The notes: generated from the sequence alone by a model not told the origin. Positions 17,356 to 29,706 are shown, counted from the first letter of the stretch. The stretch: DNA of 34,275 nucleotides from Acidimicrobiia bacterium (GCA_029939995.1 JAOZRW010000023.1:1-34275); one strand, 5' to 3'. A program made the numbers and translations.

Positions 17356-17524
17356 ACGGGTCCCCGAATCGCCCGAGATCGAGGCGTACCCCCGGGAGAC
17401 CAGCTACTGCCCGGGGTGCCGGACCGGTCGCCGACCGTGCGATGTCACGTCTCCTCACAGACGACCGGCCGAGGACGGTGAAGGCGTATCCCGCGACGCC
17501 CCCCTGCCCCCCACCGTTCCGGCG

Positions 17525-17630
17525 GGGGGACATGAGGGGTCGGGCCATTTCGGCTCTCTCCTCCGACCGGAGGGCAAGCGGGACATGAGGGATCGGACCT
17601 TCTTTGGCTTTCTCCCCCGACCGGAGGGCG
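17525..17630. repeat. Imperfect tandem direct repeat, about 53 bp x 2, hairpin-forming
   Basis: Copy 1 gggacatgaggggtcgggcc...cctccgaccggagggcaagc at 17525; copy 2 gggacatgagggatcggacc...ccccgaccggagggcggg at 17578. Internal inverted repeat cctccg-ac-cggagg; flanking tctccccc/gggggaga. Confidence 0.75.
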
Positions 17631-17692
17631 GGGGAGATCCCCGGAGGGGAGAGGGGGGCGTCCCCTGCCGCCCGACGGGACGCTCGTACGGT

Positions 17693-18637
17693 CTACAGGT
17701 TCCGGCGGAACCAGTCGATCGTCTGCGCGAGACCGTCGTCGAGGTTGGTCCACGCCTCCCAGCCGAGCGCCTTCTGCGCCTCGGTCGGGTCGAGACACGA
17801 TCTGCGCTGCTCACCGGCTCTCGGCGCCGCGTGGTTCGGCCGCACCGACGATCCGACGATTCTGGCCATCTTGTCGTACAGATCTACGACCGTGGTCTCC
17901 GTGCCGGTCCCGATGTTCAGGTATCGGCCGCCCCCCTGGAGCGCCGCCCGCCAGCATGCGTCGGTGACGTCCTCGACGAACACATAGTCCCGGGTCTGGA
18001 GGCCGTCGCCGTAGATGGTGGGCGTCCGCCCGGCGAGGAGGTCACCGGAGAAGATCGCAACGACACCCGCCTCGCCCGCCGGATCCTGGCCCGGTCCGTA
18101 CACGTTGGCGAATCCGAGCGACACGTAGTCGAGGCCCGCGGACCGCTTGAAGTAGTCGAGATAGTCGTCGACGACCTTCTTCGAAACGCCGTACGGGGAG
18201 TCGGGGCGTCGCTCCACCGTCTCCGGGGTCGGGATGTGGTCGGTGTCACCGAACGTCGCTCCACCCGACGATGCGAAAACGACACGGTCGGCGCCCGCGT
18301 CGCGTGCCGCGAGCAGCACGTTGATCGTTCCCAGAACGTTCGTCGAAGCGTCGGCAATGGGATCGGCCACCGAGGCGCGGACGTCGATCTGCGCCGCGAG
18401 ATGGAACACGACCTGGGGTGTGAAGCCGATGAACACGTCGCGCATCTCGAGGGCGCGAACGTCGATCTGATGGACGTGCACGCGCCCGCGGCGGCGCGCA
18501 TCGGCCAGGCGCGACAGCATGCCGGTCGAAAGATCGTCGACCACGAGCACCTCGGTGCCTTCATCGACGAGTCGACTCACGAGGTTCGACCCGATGAACC
18601 CCGCTCCACCCGTAACGATCGCTTTGCTGATTCCCAT
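17693..18637 (-). CDS. NAD-dependent epimerase/dehydratase, UDP-glucose 4-epimerase-like
   Basis: KAIVTGGAGFIGSNLVSRLVDEGTEVLVVDDLSTG...VFHLAAQIDVRASV...SPYGVSKKVVDDYL...GFANVYGPGQDP. Confidence 0.9.
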   Translation of the reverse strand: MGISKAIVTGGAGFIGSNLVSRLVDEGTEVLVVDDLSTGMLSRLADARRRGRVHVHQIDVRALEMRDVFIGFTPQVVFHLAAQIDVRASVADPIADASTNVLGTINVLLAARDAGADRVVFASSGGATFGDTDHIPTPETVERRPDSPYGVSKKVVDDYLDYFKRSAGLDYVSLGFANVYGPGQDPAGEAGVVAIFSGDLLAGRTPTIYGDGLQTRDYVFVEDVTDACWRAALQGGGRYLNIGTGTETTVVDLYDKMARIVGSSVRPNHAAPRAGEQRRSCLDPTEAQKALGWEAWTNLDDGLAQTIDWFRRNL

Positions 18638-19347
18638 CAATCCCTCCGGTTCGTCGGAAGCGTAGTGACATCGTGCAGTCGTACTTCGCCGCTCCGAACC
18701 GGGACGACTCCCGTCGCCGTCTCGACGAGCAGCGAGCCGTCGTCCGCGATCCCGACCGCCCGTCCCGCTCCCCCGGCGTATGCGACCGAACGACCGATGG
18801 TGTCACAGGCGGCGCGGTACTCATCGGCCCCCCACACGGCGGGGAACCGTCCCATCCGGTCGAGGAACCGATCAACCCAGGCCCGTGCGAGATCGCTCCC
18901 GGACACGACGACGTTCGTTGCCGCATCGAGCGCGATCGCCCCCTCCATCGGCGAGGCCCAGGCGAGATTGACACCGCACCCGACGACGACCGGGCCGTCG
19001 CCTGCCTCGACGATGATGCCGCCGAGCTTGCCGGGCCCGAGCATCAGATCGTTCGGCCACCGGAGCGTGGCCTCCACCCCGGCGAGATCTGCGATCGCGT
19101 CCCGAACCGCCAGTCCCGCGACGAGCGGGATGAGGCTCAGAGACTCGGGGGAACATGCAGGATGGAACGCGAACGACGAGTACATCGCCCGATCTGCCTG
19201 CACCCATTCGCGCCCGAGACGACCCCGTCCCGCGGTCTGTCCCCGGGCCGTGATCAGGATCGCACCGGAGGCCGGACACCGGTCGCGAGCTTCGTCCTGG
19301 GTGGATTTCGTCGATTCGAGTTCGACAACTGCGTATCGTGTAGCCAA
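18637..19347 (-). CDS. birA: Biotin--[acetyl-CoA-carboxylase] ligase, no N-terminal HTH
   Basis: VELESTKSTQDEARDR...ILITARGQTAGRGRLGREWVQADRAMYSSFAFHP...LRWPNDLMLGPGKLGGIIVEAG. Apparent TTG start. Confidence 0.9.
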   Translation of the reverse strand: MATRYAVVELESTKSTQDEARDRCPASGAILITARGQTAGRGRLGREWVQADRAMYSSFAFHPACSPESLSLIPLVAGLAVRDAIADLAGVEATLRWPNDLMLGPGKLGGIIVEAGDGPVVVGCGVNLAWASPMEGAIALDAATNVVVSGSDLARAWVDRFLDRMGRFPAVWGADEYRAACDTIGRSVAYAGGAGRAVGIADDGSLLVETATGVVPVRSGEVRLHDVTTLPTNRRD

Positions 19348-19389
19348 TCAACCGCCTCGCGAGTCGAAGATGAGCCTACCGGGAGCACT

Positions 19390-20940
19390 GTGAGCACCGA
19401 CGAACGAATCAAGAAGCTGCGTGCCCTTCGCGAGGATGCGATGACACCGGCGAACCAGCGGGCCGTCGATCGCCAGCACGACCTCGGCAAACTCACCGCG
19501 AGGGAGCGTATCGACCTGCTCCTCGACAAGGGATCGTTTCAAGAACTCGACCTGTTCATGCGCCACCAGGCGAGCGGGTTCGGTGTGGAGGATCATCGAC
19601 CGGCGGGTGACGCGGTCATCACCGGGTACGGCACCGTCGACGGTCGAACCGTGTTCCTCTTCGCCGAAGATTTCACGACCTACGGCGGCAGTCTCGGCGA
19701 GGCCGTCGCCGACAAGATCTGCAAAGTCATGGACCTCGCGATGGAGAACGGCGCCCCGCTCATCGGCATCAAGGACTCCGGAGGGGCGCGGATCCAGGAA
19801 GGCGTCGTCGCCCTCCACGGCTACGGCCGCATCTTCGAACGCAACGTCCGCGCTTCCGGGGTCATCCCTCAGGTCTCGGTGATCATGGGCCCGTGCGCCG
19901 GCGGCGCCGTCTACTCACCGGCCATGACCGACTTCGTGTATCAGGTCGAGGAGACGTCGCACCTCTTCATCACCGGCCCGGAGGTCATCAAGACCGTCAC
20001 CGGAGAAGACGTCACCATGGAGGAGCTCGGAGGCGCCCACGCCCACGCCACGCGATCGGGTGTGACGCACTTCGTCGTCCCGGACGACCGGTCCGCCATG
20101 GAAGAGGTCAGATACCTCCTCTCGTTCCTTCCGCAGAACAACATGGAGGTCGCGCCGTTCTTCACACCGATCGACCGGCCCGATCGGATGGATGAGCAGT
20201 TGACCACGATCATCCCCGACTCCCCGAATCAGCCGTACGACATGGTCGACGTCGTGGCGTCGATCGTCGACGACGGGGAGTTCTACGAAGTGCATGAGAG
20301 CTTCGCCCCGAACCTGATCGTTGGATTCGCCCGGCTCGACGGCTACACGATCGGGGTGGTGGGGAACCAACCGGCTGCGCTCGCCGGAACGCTCGACATC
20401 GACGCATCCACGAAGGGCGCCCGGTTCGTTCGCTTCTGCGACGCGTTCAACATCCCGCTCGTGACCTTCGTCGACGTACCCGGGTTCCTGCCGGGCGTCG
20501 GCCAGGAGCACAACGGGATCATCCGGCACGGAGCGAAGCTCCTCTACGCCTTCTCAGAAGCAACGGTTCCGCGCGTGACCGTCATCACGCGCAAGGCGTA
20601 CGGCGGTGCGTTCCTCGTGATGAACTCCCGTGCAGTCCGGGCCGACATCGTGTTCGCCTGGCCGACCGCCGAGATCGCCGTCATGGGAGCCCAGGGGGCC
20701 GTCAACATCATCCACCGGAAAGACCTGCGCGAGGCCGACGACGCTGAGTCCGAGCGCCGGAGATTGGTCGACGAGTACGAGGATCGGTTCAACAATCCGT
20801 ACGTCGCCGCCGAGCGGGGTTACGTCGACGACGTCATCGAGGCCCGTGAGACGAGGCCCCGTTTGATCCGCGCCCTGTCGATGCTGCGCAACAAGAGGGA
20901 AGCGATGCCGCCGAGGAAGCACGGCAACATCCCGCTGTAG
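19390..20940 (+). CDS. Acyl-CoA (propionyl-CoA) carboxylase beta subunit
   Basis: KLTARERIDLLLDKGSFQELDLFMRH...AVITGYGTVDGRTVFLFAEDFTTYGGSLGE...GGARIQEGV...GPCAGGAVYSPAMTDF...PRKHGNIPL. GTG start preceded by GGGAG. Confidence 0.94.
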   Translation: MSTDERIKKLRALREDAMTPANQRAVDRQHDLGKLTARERIDLLLDKGSFQELDLFMRHQASGFGVEDHRPAGDAVITGYGTVDGRTVFLFAEDFTTYGGSLGEAVADKICKVMDLAMENGAPLIGIKDSGGARIQEGVVALHGYGRIFERNVRASGVIPQVSVIMGPCAGGAVYSPAMTDFVYQVEETSHLFITGPEVIKTVTGEDVTMEELGGAHAHATRSGVTHFVVPDDRSAMEEVRYLLSFLPQNNMEVAPFFTPIDRPDRMDEQLTTIIPDSPNQPYDMVDVVASIVDDGEFYEVHESFAPNLIVGFARLDGYTIGVVGNQPAALAGTLDIDASTKGARFVRFCDAFNIPLVTFVDVPGFLPGVGQEHNGIIRHGAKLLYAFSEATVPRVTVITRKAYGGAFLVMNSRAVRADIVFAWPTAEIAVMGAQGAVNIIHRKDLREADDAESERRRLVDEYEDRFNNPYVAAERGYVDDVIEARETRPRLIRALSMLRNKREAMPPRKHGNIPL

Positions 20941-20995
20941 ACGCACCAGCCGGAGAATCCGACGGCGACCGTCGTGGCCCTGTTCTGTGCCCGTT

Positions 20996-21805
20996 TCACG
21001 GCCGGCACGTCCAGTGAGCCCACGGCGCCGCACCCGCGTCGAGCGAGTACCCGACGAGCCAGGCCGCCGCAGCGACGTTCGCTTCGGGCTCGAACGGCGA
21101 GAACCCGGCGAAGCCCGCCTGATCGGACGCATGCACCCAGGTCCCCGGGATGAACTGGAAGAGGCCGGATGCACCGGATCGACGGTTGCGGACGTCGGGA
21201 TCGCCGTTCGACTCGCAGTCGATGATCGACAGCGCCTCCTCGACCAGATCACCGGGGAAGTAGGTCTCGACCAGCGGGCGCCACCGCTCGACCGGTCCGG
21301 CGGTCGGCGTCGGTGACCGGTCGGCGAGCGCTTCCATGGCGCGCCGCTCCGCGTCGTTCACGTGCCCCGCCGCATCGGTCGCGCGCTCCGTCAGGTAGTC
21401 GACCTTCGCCGACGCCTGTGCCGAACGTGCGTCCGTCGATTCCATCGCCGCGAACACGGCGTCGAGAAGCTCGTCGTCGTCGTCGGGTGATGCGATCATC
21501 CCGGCTCGTTCGCCGGTCGCGGCGATCGCGAGGACGAGATCCGTGGCCGCATCGATGAACAGCCCCGCTTCGCGGTAGTCCATGTCCGTCACCCGCACGA
21601 GAGATTCGACGAGACCGCCTCGCCGGGCGAGTGTCGCGGCGGCAGCGGACTCCCTGGCGATCTCTGCCAGCGTCTCCGCCTCGGCGATCGCCTCAGGCGC
21701 CGTCTCCCCGCTCGCGGCGAACGCGTTCGAACCCGGCGCTACGGCGAGGCCGAACGCGACGAACATCACGATGAGAAGGCGGGGGTACCGCATGGGGAAT
21801 CCCAT
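20996..21805 (-). CDS. Secreted lysozyme/lytic-transglycosylase-like protein
   Basis: Signal-like N-terminus; C-terminal LVEEALSIIDCESNGDPDVRNRRSGASGLFQFIPGTWVHASDQAGF...AAAAWLVGYSLDAGAAPWAHWTC. Confidence 0.85.
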   Translation of the reverse strand: MGFPMRYPRLLIVMFVAFGLAVAPGSNAFAASGETAPEAIAEAETLAEIARESAAAATLARRGGLVESLVRVTDMDYREAGLFIDAATDLVLAIAATGERAGMIASPDDDDELLDAVFAAMESTDARSAQASAKVDYLTERATDAAGHVNDAERRAMEALADRSPTPTAGPVERWRPLVETYFPGDLVEEALSIIDCESNGDPDVRNRRSGASGLFQFIPGTWVHASDQAGFAGFSPFEPEANVAAAAWLVGYSLDAGAAPWAHWTCRP

Positions 21806-21912
21806 GAGAGAAGCGAGGCTATGGGGCTCGCCCGGGTACCGGCGTCATTCGTAACGCGGGAACCGGGATCCGGGTCCGAACGCGGATGGGTCTGTTCCCC
21901 TTCCGACGTTCC

Positions 21913-21918
21913 TAGGAT
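21913..21918 (+). promoter_or_regulatory. -10 box TAGGAT, 7 nt before GTG of the carboxylase alpha subunit (leaderless candidate)
   Basis: TAGGAT-GCTGTCC-GTG. Confidence 0.5.
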
Positions 21919-21925
21919 GCTGTCC

Positions 21926-23668
21926 GTGAAATCCGTTCTCATTGCGAATCGTGGAGAGATCGCCGTCCGGGTGATCCGCGCCGCCAGGGATCTCGGCTTG
22001 CGATCGATCGCGATCTACTCGGAGCTCGACCGGGACGCCCTACACGTCGAGATCGCCGACGAGGCGTGGAACGTCGGGCCGGCGCCGTCGGCCGACTCGT
22101 ATCTGAACATCGACCGGATCCTGGAGATCGCACGCGAGGCGCAGGCGGACGCGATCCATCCCGGATACGGCTTCCTCGCGGAGAACGCCGGGTTCGCACG
22201 AGCCGTCGCCGAAGCCGGGTTCATCTGGGTCGGGCCGCCACCGGACGCCATCGCCATGATGGGCGACAAGATCGCGTCCCGTGTCGCCGCCGCGAAAGCA
22301 GGTGTGGCTGCGGTGCCGGGCACGATCGAGCCGCTGAACGACGTTTCGGAAGTTCGCGCCTTCACCGACGAACACGGGTTCCCCGTGGCGATCAAGGCGG
22401 CACACGGCGGCGGAGGCAAGGGGCTCAAGGTCGTCCGGCGGGCTGATGAGCTCGATGCCGCCTTCGACAGCGCGCGCCGCGAGGCGGAAGCCTGGTTCGT
22501 CAACCCCGAGGTCTATGTGGAACGGTATCTGGACATGCCGCGCCACATCGAGGCACAGGTCATCTTCGATACCCACGGTGCCGGAGTGTTCGTAGGAGAG
22601 CGGGACTGCTCGCTTCAGCGCCGCCATCAGAAGCTCGTCGAGGAAACGCCCGCCCCCGGTTTCACGGACGAGCAGCGGGCCACGCTCGAAGCGGCCGCCC
22701 TGGCCGTCGCCCGTGCCGCGGGGTACGTGAGCGCCGGGACCGTCGAGTTCCTCATGGACACGAACGGGGATCTCTTCTTCCTCGAGATGAACACGCGGAT
22801 CCAGGTCGAGCACACGATCACCGAAGAGACCACAGGAATCGATCTCGTGGCGGAACAGTTGCGTATCGCCGCGGGCGAGCATCTCTCGTTCGACACGGTT
22901 CGCCGGACCGGTCACGCGATCGAGTTCCGGATCAACGCCGAGGACGTCTCCGCCGGATTCCTCCCGTCGCCCGGCACGCTCTCCACGTACCGTGAGCCCT
23001 CCGGCCCCGGCGTCCGCGTCGACAGCGGTGTGCGCGCCGGAGCGTCGATCTCCCAGTACTACGACAATCTCATCGCGAAGTTGATCGTGCGAGGGCGGGA
23101 TCGGGACGAAGCGATCCGCCGGTCGATCCGTGCCCTCTCCGAGTTCACGATCGAGGGTGTCGAGACGACGATCCCCGCACATCTCCGGATCCTCGAAGGC
23201 CCGGATTTCCCTGCGGGAACGATCCATACCCGTCTCGTCGAAGACGCCATGGACTTCAGCGATCTCGGCACGAGGTCATCCCCCGCGCTCCCCGAGGACG
23301 AGGAGTTGAGTCAGCGGGAGATCACGGTCGAAGTCGGCGGCCGTCGCTTCGAGGTGAAGTACTGGTCCCAGGTCATCGCGTCCACGGGCTCCGGACAACG
23401 GCCTGCTCCCCGGCGCAAGGCTCCGAAGCTCGACCGGCAGCCGTCGGGAGCAGACGGCGGCATCGTCTCGGCTCCGATGCAGGGAACGATCGTCAAGGTC
23501 AACCACGGAGCGGGCAGCAGCGTCCGGGCGGGAGAGCCGGTCTGCGTGCTGGAGGCGATGAAGATGGAGAACGAGATCAAGGCGCCCATCGACGGTGAGA
23601 TCGTCGACCTGCGCGTCCAACCGGGCGACACCGTCACGCCGGGCGCCGTTCTCATGATCATCAAGTAG
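21926..23668 (+). CDS. Acetyl/propionyl-CoA carboxylase alpha subunit (biotin carboxylase + BCCP)
   Basis: SVLIANRGEIAVRVIRAARDLG...HPGYGFLAENAGFA...KAAHGGGGKGLKVV...EMNTRIQVEHTITE...biotinyl site EAMKMENEIKAP. In-frame ATG 9 nt upstream (21917) is an alternative start. Confidence 0.94.
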   Translation: MKSVLIANRGEIAVRVIRAARDLGLRSIAIYSELDRDALHVEIADEAWNVGPAPSADSYLNIDRILEIAREAQADAIHPGYGFLAENAGFARAVAEAGFIWVGPPPDAIAMMGDKIASRVAAAKAGVAAVPGTIEPLNDVSEVRAFTDEHGFPVAIKAAHGGGGKGLKVVRRADELDAAFDSARREAEAWFVNPEVYVERYLDMPRHIEAQVIFDTHGAGVFVGERDCSLQRRHQKLVEETPAPGFTDEQRATLEAAALAVARAAGYVSAGTVEFLMDTNGDLFFLEMNTRIQVEHTITEETTGIDLVAEQLRIAAGEHLSFDTVRRTGHAIEFRINAEDVSAGFLPSPGTLSTYREPSGPGVRVDSGVRAGASISQYYDNLIAKLIVRGRDRDEAIRRSIRALSEFTIEGVETTIPAHLRILEGPDFPAGTIHTRLVEDAMDFSDLGTRSSPALPEDEELSQREITVEVGGRRFEVKYWSQVIASTGSGQRPAPRRKAPKLDRQPSGADGGIVSAPMQGTIVKVNHGAGSSVRAGEPVCVLEAMKMENEIKAPIDGEIVDLRVQPGDTVTPGAVLMIIK

Positions 23669-23688
23669 ACGACGGGCCGAAGACCGGA

Positions 23689-25245
<1,557 letters not shown>

Positions 25246-25347
25246 GCGCGCCGTGCTCCAAGGTCTATCGGGGGTCGGCTCCTATGCTTTTTGCAGGTCG
25301 ATGGTACCTGCGGGAACTCGGCCGCTCGAGGAAACGTGAGATACCCG

Positions 25348-27843
25348 ATGGATTCGAACATCCACCAAGCGCACCGGGACGACCGGCGCCGGCGACGGTT
25401 GCCTGCGCTGCTCCTGCTCGCGATCGTGATCGTCGTCGGCGCGGGATGGATCGGTCTGTTCGGATTCCTCGGTTCGAACGCCGCCCTCGGGACCGTCGAA
25501 GACCTCGAAGACCGATACTTCTGCGACGTCTCGGCCATCGACCTCTCCTTCCCCGACGTCTCCCGACTGTCGACCGTTACGACGGCCGACGGCGTCGAGC
25601 TCGGGAAGCTATCGGAGCGCAACAGTCAGCCGATACCGCTCGAGGAGATGCCCGATCTGGTGGTCGGAGCGCTCCTCTCGGCCGAGGACCGCAGCTTCTA
25701 CGATCACAGCGGCGTCGATTTCAAAGCCATCGTGCGGGCGGCGATCGGCGGCGCCGAGACGGGCGCTTCGACGATCACCCAGCAGGTCGTGAAGCAGAAC
25801 TTCCTCACGGCGGATCGGACGCTCGAACGCAAGATCTGCGAGGCACAGGTCGCCACGGAGCTCGAGCGACGCTACACCAAGGATCAGATCCTCGAGTTCT
25901 ACGCGAACTCCGTCTTCTTCGGGTCGAACGCCTACGGCGTGCAGGCCGCCGCTCAGGAGTACTTCGGTGCAGATCTCGACGAGTTGACGCTCGCGCAAGC
26001 CGCGACGCTCGTGACGCCGATCCGGAACCCCACGTTGTACCACCCGCGCAACAACCCGCAGAACTCGATCGCCGTGAGGAACCGGACGATCGATCGGATG
26101 GTGGCGAACGGGTATGCAACTCCCGAAGAGGGGGCGGCGGCGAAGGCGTCGCCGCTCGGCGTCGTGCCGCACGTTCAGCGCGAGGAGCTCGATCCCCGGA
26201 TCATGATCGCGGTTCGACAGGACCTCCTCGACTCGGACGAGTACGGGCTCGGCGACACGTACGCCGAGCGCAAGCACGCCCTGTTCGGATGCCCCGCTGC
26301 CGATGCGACGTGTTCCGGGGGCGGTGGCCTCCAGATCGAGACCACGGTCGACTACGACCTGCAGACCGAAGCGAATCGCATCCTCCGGTCGTGGTTCCGA
26401 CCCGAGTACAACGGCCCGACCGGTGCGATCGCCACCATCGAGAACGCGACCGGTGCCGTCCGCGTCATCGCGTCCGGCGTCGACTTCGGCGACGACCTCG
26501 AATCAGGCCAGCGGCCGTACGACCTGGCCACCGGCGGTGCGCGGAACGCCGGTTCGGCGTTCAAACCGTTCACGCTCGTCGCCGCGCTCGAGAACGGGGA
26601 TCTCGAGGGCCGGCCGGTGACGCTCGCCTCCCTGTGGGATCGATCGAGCCCCGCGGTCATCGACTGCGGGTTCCCGTGCACCGCGGACGGCAACATCTGG
26701 ACGGTGAACAACGCCGGGGGCAATGCGGGGCATGACCTCCAGTCGCTCGAGGCCGCCACGTACAACTCGACGAACACGGTCTACGCCAGGTTGATCGACG
26801 CCATCGGACCGCAGGTCGTCGTCGACGTGGCCCGACGGCTCGGCATCACGTCGCCGTACCTGAAGCCGTATCCGGCGATCACGCTCGGCGCCGCTTCGGT
26901 CAGTCCGCTCGAGATGGCCGCCGCCTACTCGACGATCGCCAACTACGGCGAACGCGCGGAGCCTTACCTCATCGAGCGCATCACGAACGCCGAGGGTGAG
27001 GTCGTCTACGAGCATGAGACCAGGCGTGTTCCCGTGCTGTCCCGGACGATCGGTTCGGTGGTCGTGACCACGCTCGAGAAGGTCGTGGCGCAGGGCACGG
27101 GACGCCGAGCCGACATCGGGCGACCGCAGGCGGGGAAGACCGGGACCGCAACCGACAACACCGACGTCTGGTTCGCCGGGTTCGTACCGCAGTTGACGAC
27201 CGCCGTCTGGGTCGGTTACGCCGACCGCCCGATCCCGTTGGAGCGTTTCACGATATGGAACGATGCGGAAGGCAAGGAGCAGTTCGTCAAACGCGCCTTC
27301 GGCGGCACCGTGGCCGCACCGGTTTGGAAAGAGTTCATGGAGTACGCGACCCGCGACCTCCCCGCGATCGACTTCCCACCCGAGCCGCCCGGCGCCGACA
27401 TCTACCGTGTCGTCCCGAGAGCCGTCGTACCGGACTTCACCGGCATGACCGGCGAGGAGATGGCCGACGCCGTCTACGGTGTGGGTCTCCGCTTGAACCG
27501 GATCTCCGTGAATTCCTCCTTGCCGGAAGGGCGGATCGTTCGCATCACCCCGAGGCCCGGCACGGCGCTCAGACAGGGGTCGTCGGTGACCGTTCTCGTG
27601 TCGAGCGGCATCCCGGAGGCAGCCCCGGCCCCCGACCTCATCGGGATCCCGGTCGCGGAGGTCACGACGGAGCTCGAGAAGTTCCGTGACGAGACCGGGA
27701 TCCATCTCAGCTGGGACGTCGAGTACCGGACCGTGAGCGAATCCAGCCTCTGGGGCATCGTCATCGCGACCGACCCCGCCCGGGGAACGCCGGTTCAGGA
27801 CCGCGACACCATCAAGGTCGTCGTGGGGAGGCAACCGGGCTAG
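25348..27843 (+). CDS. Class A penicillin-binding protein (PBP1A-like) with C-terminal PASTA repeats
   Basis: GT51: [23 protein letters not shown]...[12 protein letters not shown]; transpeptidase: GSAFKPF, STN, GKTGTA; PASTA-like [12 protein letters not shown]... and [12 protein letters not shown].... In-frame GTG at 25336 with SD-like GAGG is an alternative start. Confidence 0.93.
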   Translation: MDSNIHQAHRDDRRRRRLPALLLLAIVIVVGAGWIGLFGFLGSNAALGTVEDLEDRYFCDVSAIDLSFPDVSRLSTVTTADGVELGKLSERNSQPIPLEEMPDLVVGALLSAEDRSFYDHSGVDFKAIVRAAIGGAETGASTITQQVVKQNFLTADRTLERKICEAQVATELERRYTKDQILEFYANSVFFGSNAYGVQAAAQEYFGADLDELTLAQAATLVTPIRNPTLYHPRNNPQNSIAVRNRTIDRMVANGYATPEEGAAAKASPLGVVPHVQREELDPRIMIAVRQDLLDSDEYGLGDTYAERKHALFGCPAADATCSGGGGLQIETTVDYDLQTEANRILRSWFRPEYNGPTGAIATIENATGAVRVIASGVDFGDDLESGQRPYDLATGGARNAGSAFKPFTLVAALENGDLEGRPVTLASLWDRSSPAVIDCGFPCTADGNIWTVNNAGGNAGHDLQSLEAATYNSTNTVYARLIDAIGPQVVVDVARRLGITSPYLKPYPAITLGAASVSPLEMAAAYSTIANYGERAEPYLIERITNAEGEVVYEHETRRVPVLSRTIGSVVVTTLEKVVAQGTGRRADIGRPQAGKTGTATDNTDVWFAGFVPQLTTAVWVGYADRPIPLERFTIWNDAEGKEQFVKRAFGGTVAAPVWKEFMEYATRDLPAIDFPPEPPGADIYRVVPRAVVPDFTGMTGEEMADAVYGVGLRLNRISVNSSLPEGRIVRITPRPGTALRQGSSVTVLVSSGIPEAAPAPDLIGIPVAEVTTELEKFRDETGIHLSWDVEYRTVSESSLWGIVIATDPARGTPVQDRDTIKVVVGRQPG

Positions 27844-27858
27844 CCCCCTCCCGCCCGG

Positions 27859-27864
27859 TAGCCT
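27859..27864 (+). promoter_or_regulatory. -10 box TAGCCT, 8 nt before ABC transporter ATG (leaderless candidate)
   Basis: TAGCCT-CGACGAAC-ATG. Confidence 0.5.
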
Positions 27865-27872
27865 CGACGAAC

Positions 27873-29639
27873 ATGGATGAGGCACCGCTGAAGCGACTCT
27901 GGCGCTACGGGAGACCGTATCGAGGCCGTATCGCGACGGCCACCGTGTGGTCGTTCCTCAACAAGGCGATGGACATCGCCCCGCCGTTCCTCATCGGCAT
28001 GGCGATCGACGTCGTCGTTCGACGCGAAGGGTCTTTCCTCGCTTCGTTCGGTATCGCGGATCCGCGATCTCAGCTCGTCGTCCTCGCTGCACTGACTTTC
28101 GCCGTGTGGGCCCTCGAATCGCTCTTCGAGTACCTGCTCGGAGTCTCATGGCGCAATCTCGCGCAGACGCTGCAGCACGACCTGCGCGTCGACACCTACG
28201 CACACGTCCAGCAACTCGAACTCGGCTTCTTCGAGAACCGACGGTCGGGAGACCTCATGGCCGTTCTCAACGACGACGTGAACCAGTTGGAGCGATTCCT
28301 CGACATCGGCGCCAACGAGGTGATCCAGATGTTCACCACGGTCGTCTTGATCGGGTGGGCGTTCTTCGCGATCGCTCCATCGGTTGCGTGGCTTGCCTTC
28401 CTGCCCGTCCCGGTGATCATCTGGGGATCGTTCCGGTTCCAGCGACGGATCGAACCCCGGTATGCGGCGGTACGCGACCAGGCGGCCGTGATCAACTCTC
28501 AACTCGCCAACAACCTCGGCGGCATCACGACCATCAAGTCCTTCACCGCAGAGGAACGCGAGATCGAACGGATCCGCGTGGAGAGCGATCGCTACCGCCG
28601 GGCGAACGCCGAGGCGATCCGGCTCTCGTCCGCGTTCTCCCCCCTCATCCGGGTCGCCATCCTCATCGGCTTCACCGCCACGCTCGTCTGGGGCGGCTTC
28701 CTCGTCCTCGACGGCGCTCTCGAAGTCGGCCTGTACTCGGTCATGGTGTTCCTCACACAACGGCTGCTCTGGCCGCTCACGCGGCTCGGCCAGACGTTCG
28801 ACCTGTACCAGCGGGCGATGGCCTCGACGAAGCGGATCTTCGCGGTCCTCGACACCGAGCCGACGCTCCACGACGGCCCGGACGATCCCGGGCCCATCAC
28901 CGGAGATCTGTCGCTGTCGTCGGTCACGTTCGCGTACGACCGTGGGCATCCCGTGCTCCGGGACGTCTCGATCGACATCCCCGCCGGTCGGACCACGGCG
29001 TTCGTCGGCCCGACGGGATCGGGCAAAACGACGCTCATCAAGCTCCTGCTCCGGTTCTACGATCCCGATGAGGGCTCGATCACGCTCGATGGCACGGATC
29101 TTCGAACGCTCACGCGCTCCGGTATCCGGACGGCGATGGCCCTCGTCTCGCAGGACGTCTTCCTGTTCCACGGGACGGTCGCCGAGAACATCGCATACGG
29201 GAAGCCGGATGCCACGGATGAGGAGATCGCAGCTGCAGCGCGGATCGCCGAGGCGCACGACTTCGTCACATCGCTCCCGCACGGGTACGCGACCATCGTC
29301 GGGGAGCGCGGGCAGAAGCTCTCCGGCGGCCAGCGCCAGCGGCTCTCAATCGCACGGGCGCTCGTGGCCGACTCGCCGATCCTCCTTCTCGATGAGGCCA
29401 CGTCCGCCGTCGACAACGAGACGGAAGCCGCCATCCAGCGTTCGTTGGCCAGAGTCTCCCGCGACCGGACCGTGGTGGTGATCGCCCACCGCCTCTCGAC
29501 GATCCGCCACGCGGATCGGATCTACGTGATCGCCGACGGAAGGGTCGTGGAATCCGGGTCGCACGACGAGCTGGTCGATCACCCCGGCATCTACCGGTCG
29601 CTCTGGGACGTCCAAACCGGAGAAGCCGTGGAGGGCTGA
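27873..29639 (+). CDS. ABC transporter, fused permease/ATPase (exporter type)
   Basis: TM domain then [25 protein letters not shown]...[35 protein letters not shown]...[15 protein letters not shown]. Confidence 0.95.
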   Translation: MDEAPLKRLWRYGRPYRGRIATATVWSFLNKAMDIAPPFLIGMAIDVVVRREGSFLASFGIADPRSQLVVLAALTFAVWALESLFEYLLGVSWRNLAQTLQHDLRVDTYAHVQQLELGFFENRRSGDLMAVLNDDVNQLERFLDIGANEVIQMFTTVVLIGWAFFAIAPSVAWLAFLPVPVIIWGSFRFQRRIEPRYAAVRDQAAVINSQLANNLGGITTIKSFTAEEREIERIRVESDRYRRANAEAIRLSSAFSPLIRVAILIGFTATLVWGGFLVLDGALEVGLYSVMVFLTQRLLWPLTRLGQTFDLYQRAMASTKRIFAVLDTEPTLHDGPDDPGPITGDLSLSSVTFAYDRGHPVLRDVSIDIPAGRTTAFVGPTGSGKTTLIKLLLRFYDPDEGSITLDGTDLRTLTRSGIRTAMALVSQDVFLFHGTVAENIAYGKPDATDEEIAAAARIAEAHDFVTSLPHGYATIVGERGQKLSGGQRQRLSIARALVADSPILLLDEATSAVDNETEAAIQRSLARVSRDRTVVVIAHRLSTIRHADRIYVIADGRVVESGSHDELVDHPGIYRSLWDVQTGEAVEG

Positions 29640-29670
29640 GGCAAAGGTTTCGCGACCCAACTCATGCCTC

Positions 29671-29700
29671 TTGACGTTAGATGGGTCCACTTGATATCTA
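29671..29700 (+). promoter_or_regulatory. Candidate promoter TTGACG-N18-TATCTA immediately upstream of the 156-aa orphan ORF
   Basis: ttgacg at 29671-29676, tatcta at 29695-29700, ATG at 29707. The -10 is a weak match to consensus. Confidence 0.4.
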
Positions 29701-29706
29701 TGGGGC

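Noticed and set aside
17445-17814. Minus-strand ORFs 17445..17798 and 17455..17814 with repeated PPVGGES/PSGRGRKP motifs
   Set aside because: They arise from translating the hairpin-rich tandem intergenic repeat; no protein-like conservation pattern, and they overlap the epimerase 3' end.
20960-20975. Small hairpin cgacgg-cga-ccgtcg after the carboxylase beta gene
   Set aside because: A 6-bp stem without a U-tract is common by chance in this GC context. At most a weak terminator, so not called.
22040-23227. 395-aa minus ORF antisense to the carboxylase alpha subunit
   Set aside because: The sense strand has unmistakable biotin carboxylase motifs. The antisense product looks like a GC-frame artefact.
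26503-27885. 460-aa minus ORF antisense to the PBP gene
   Set aside because: The sense strand has complete GT51, transpeptidase and PASTA motifs. The antisense is compositional.
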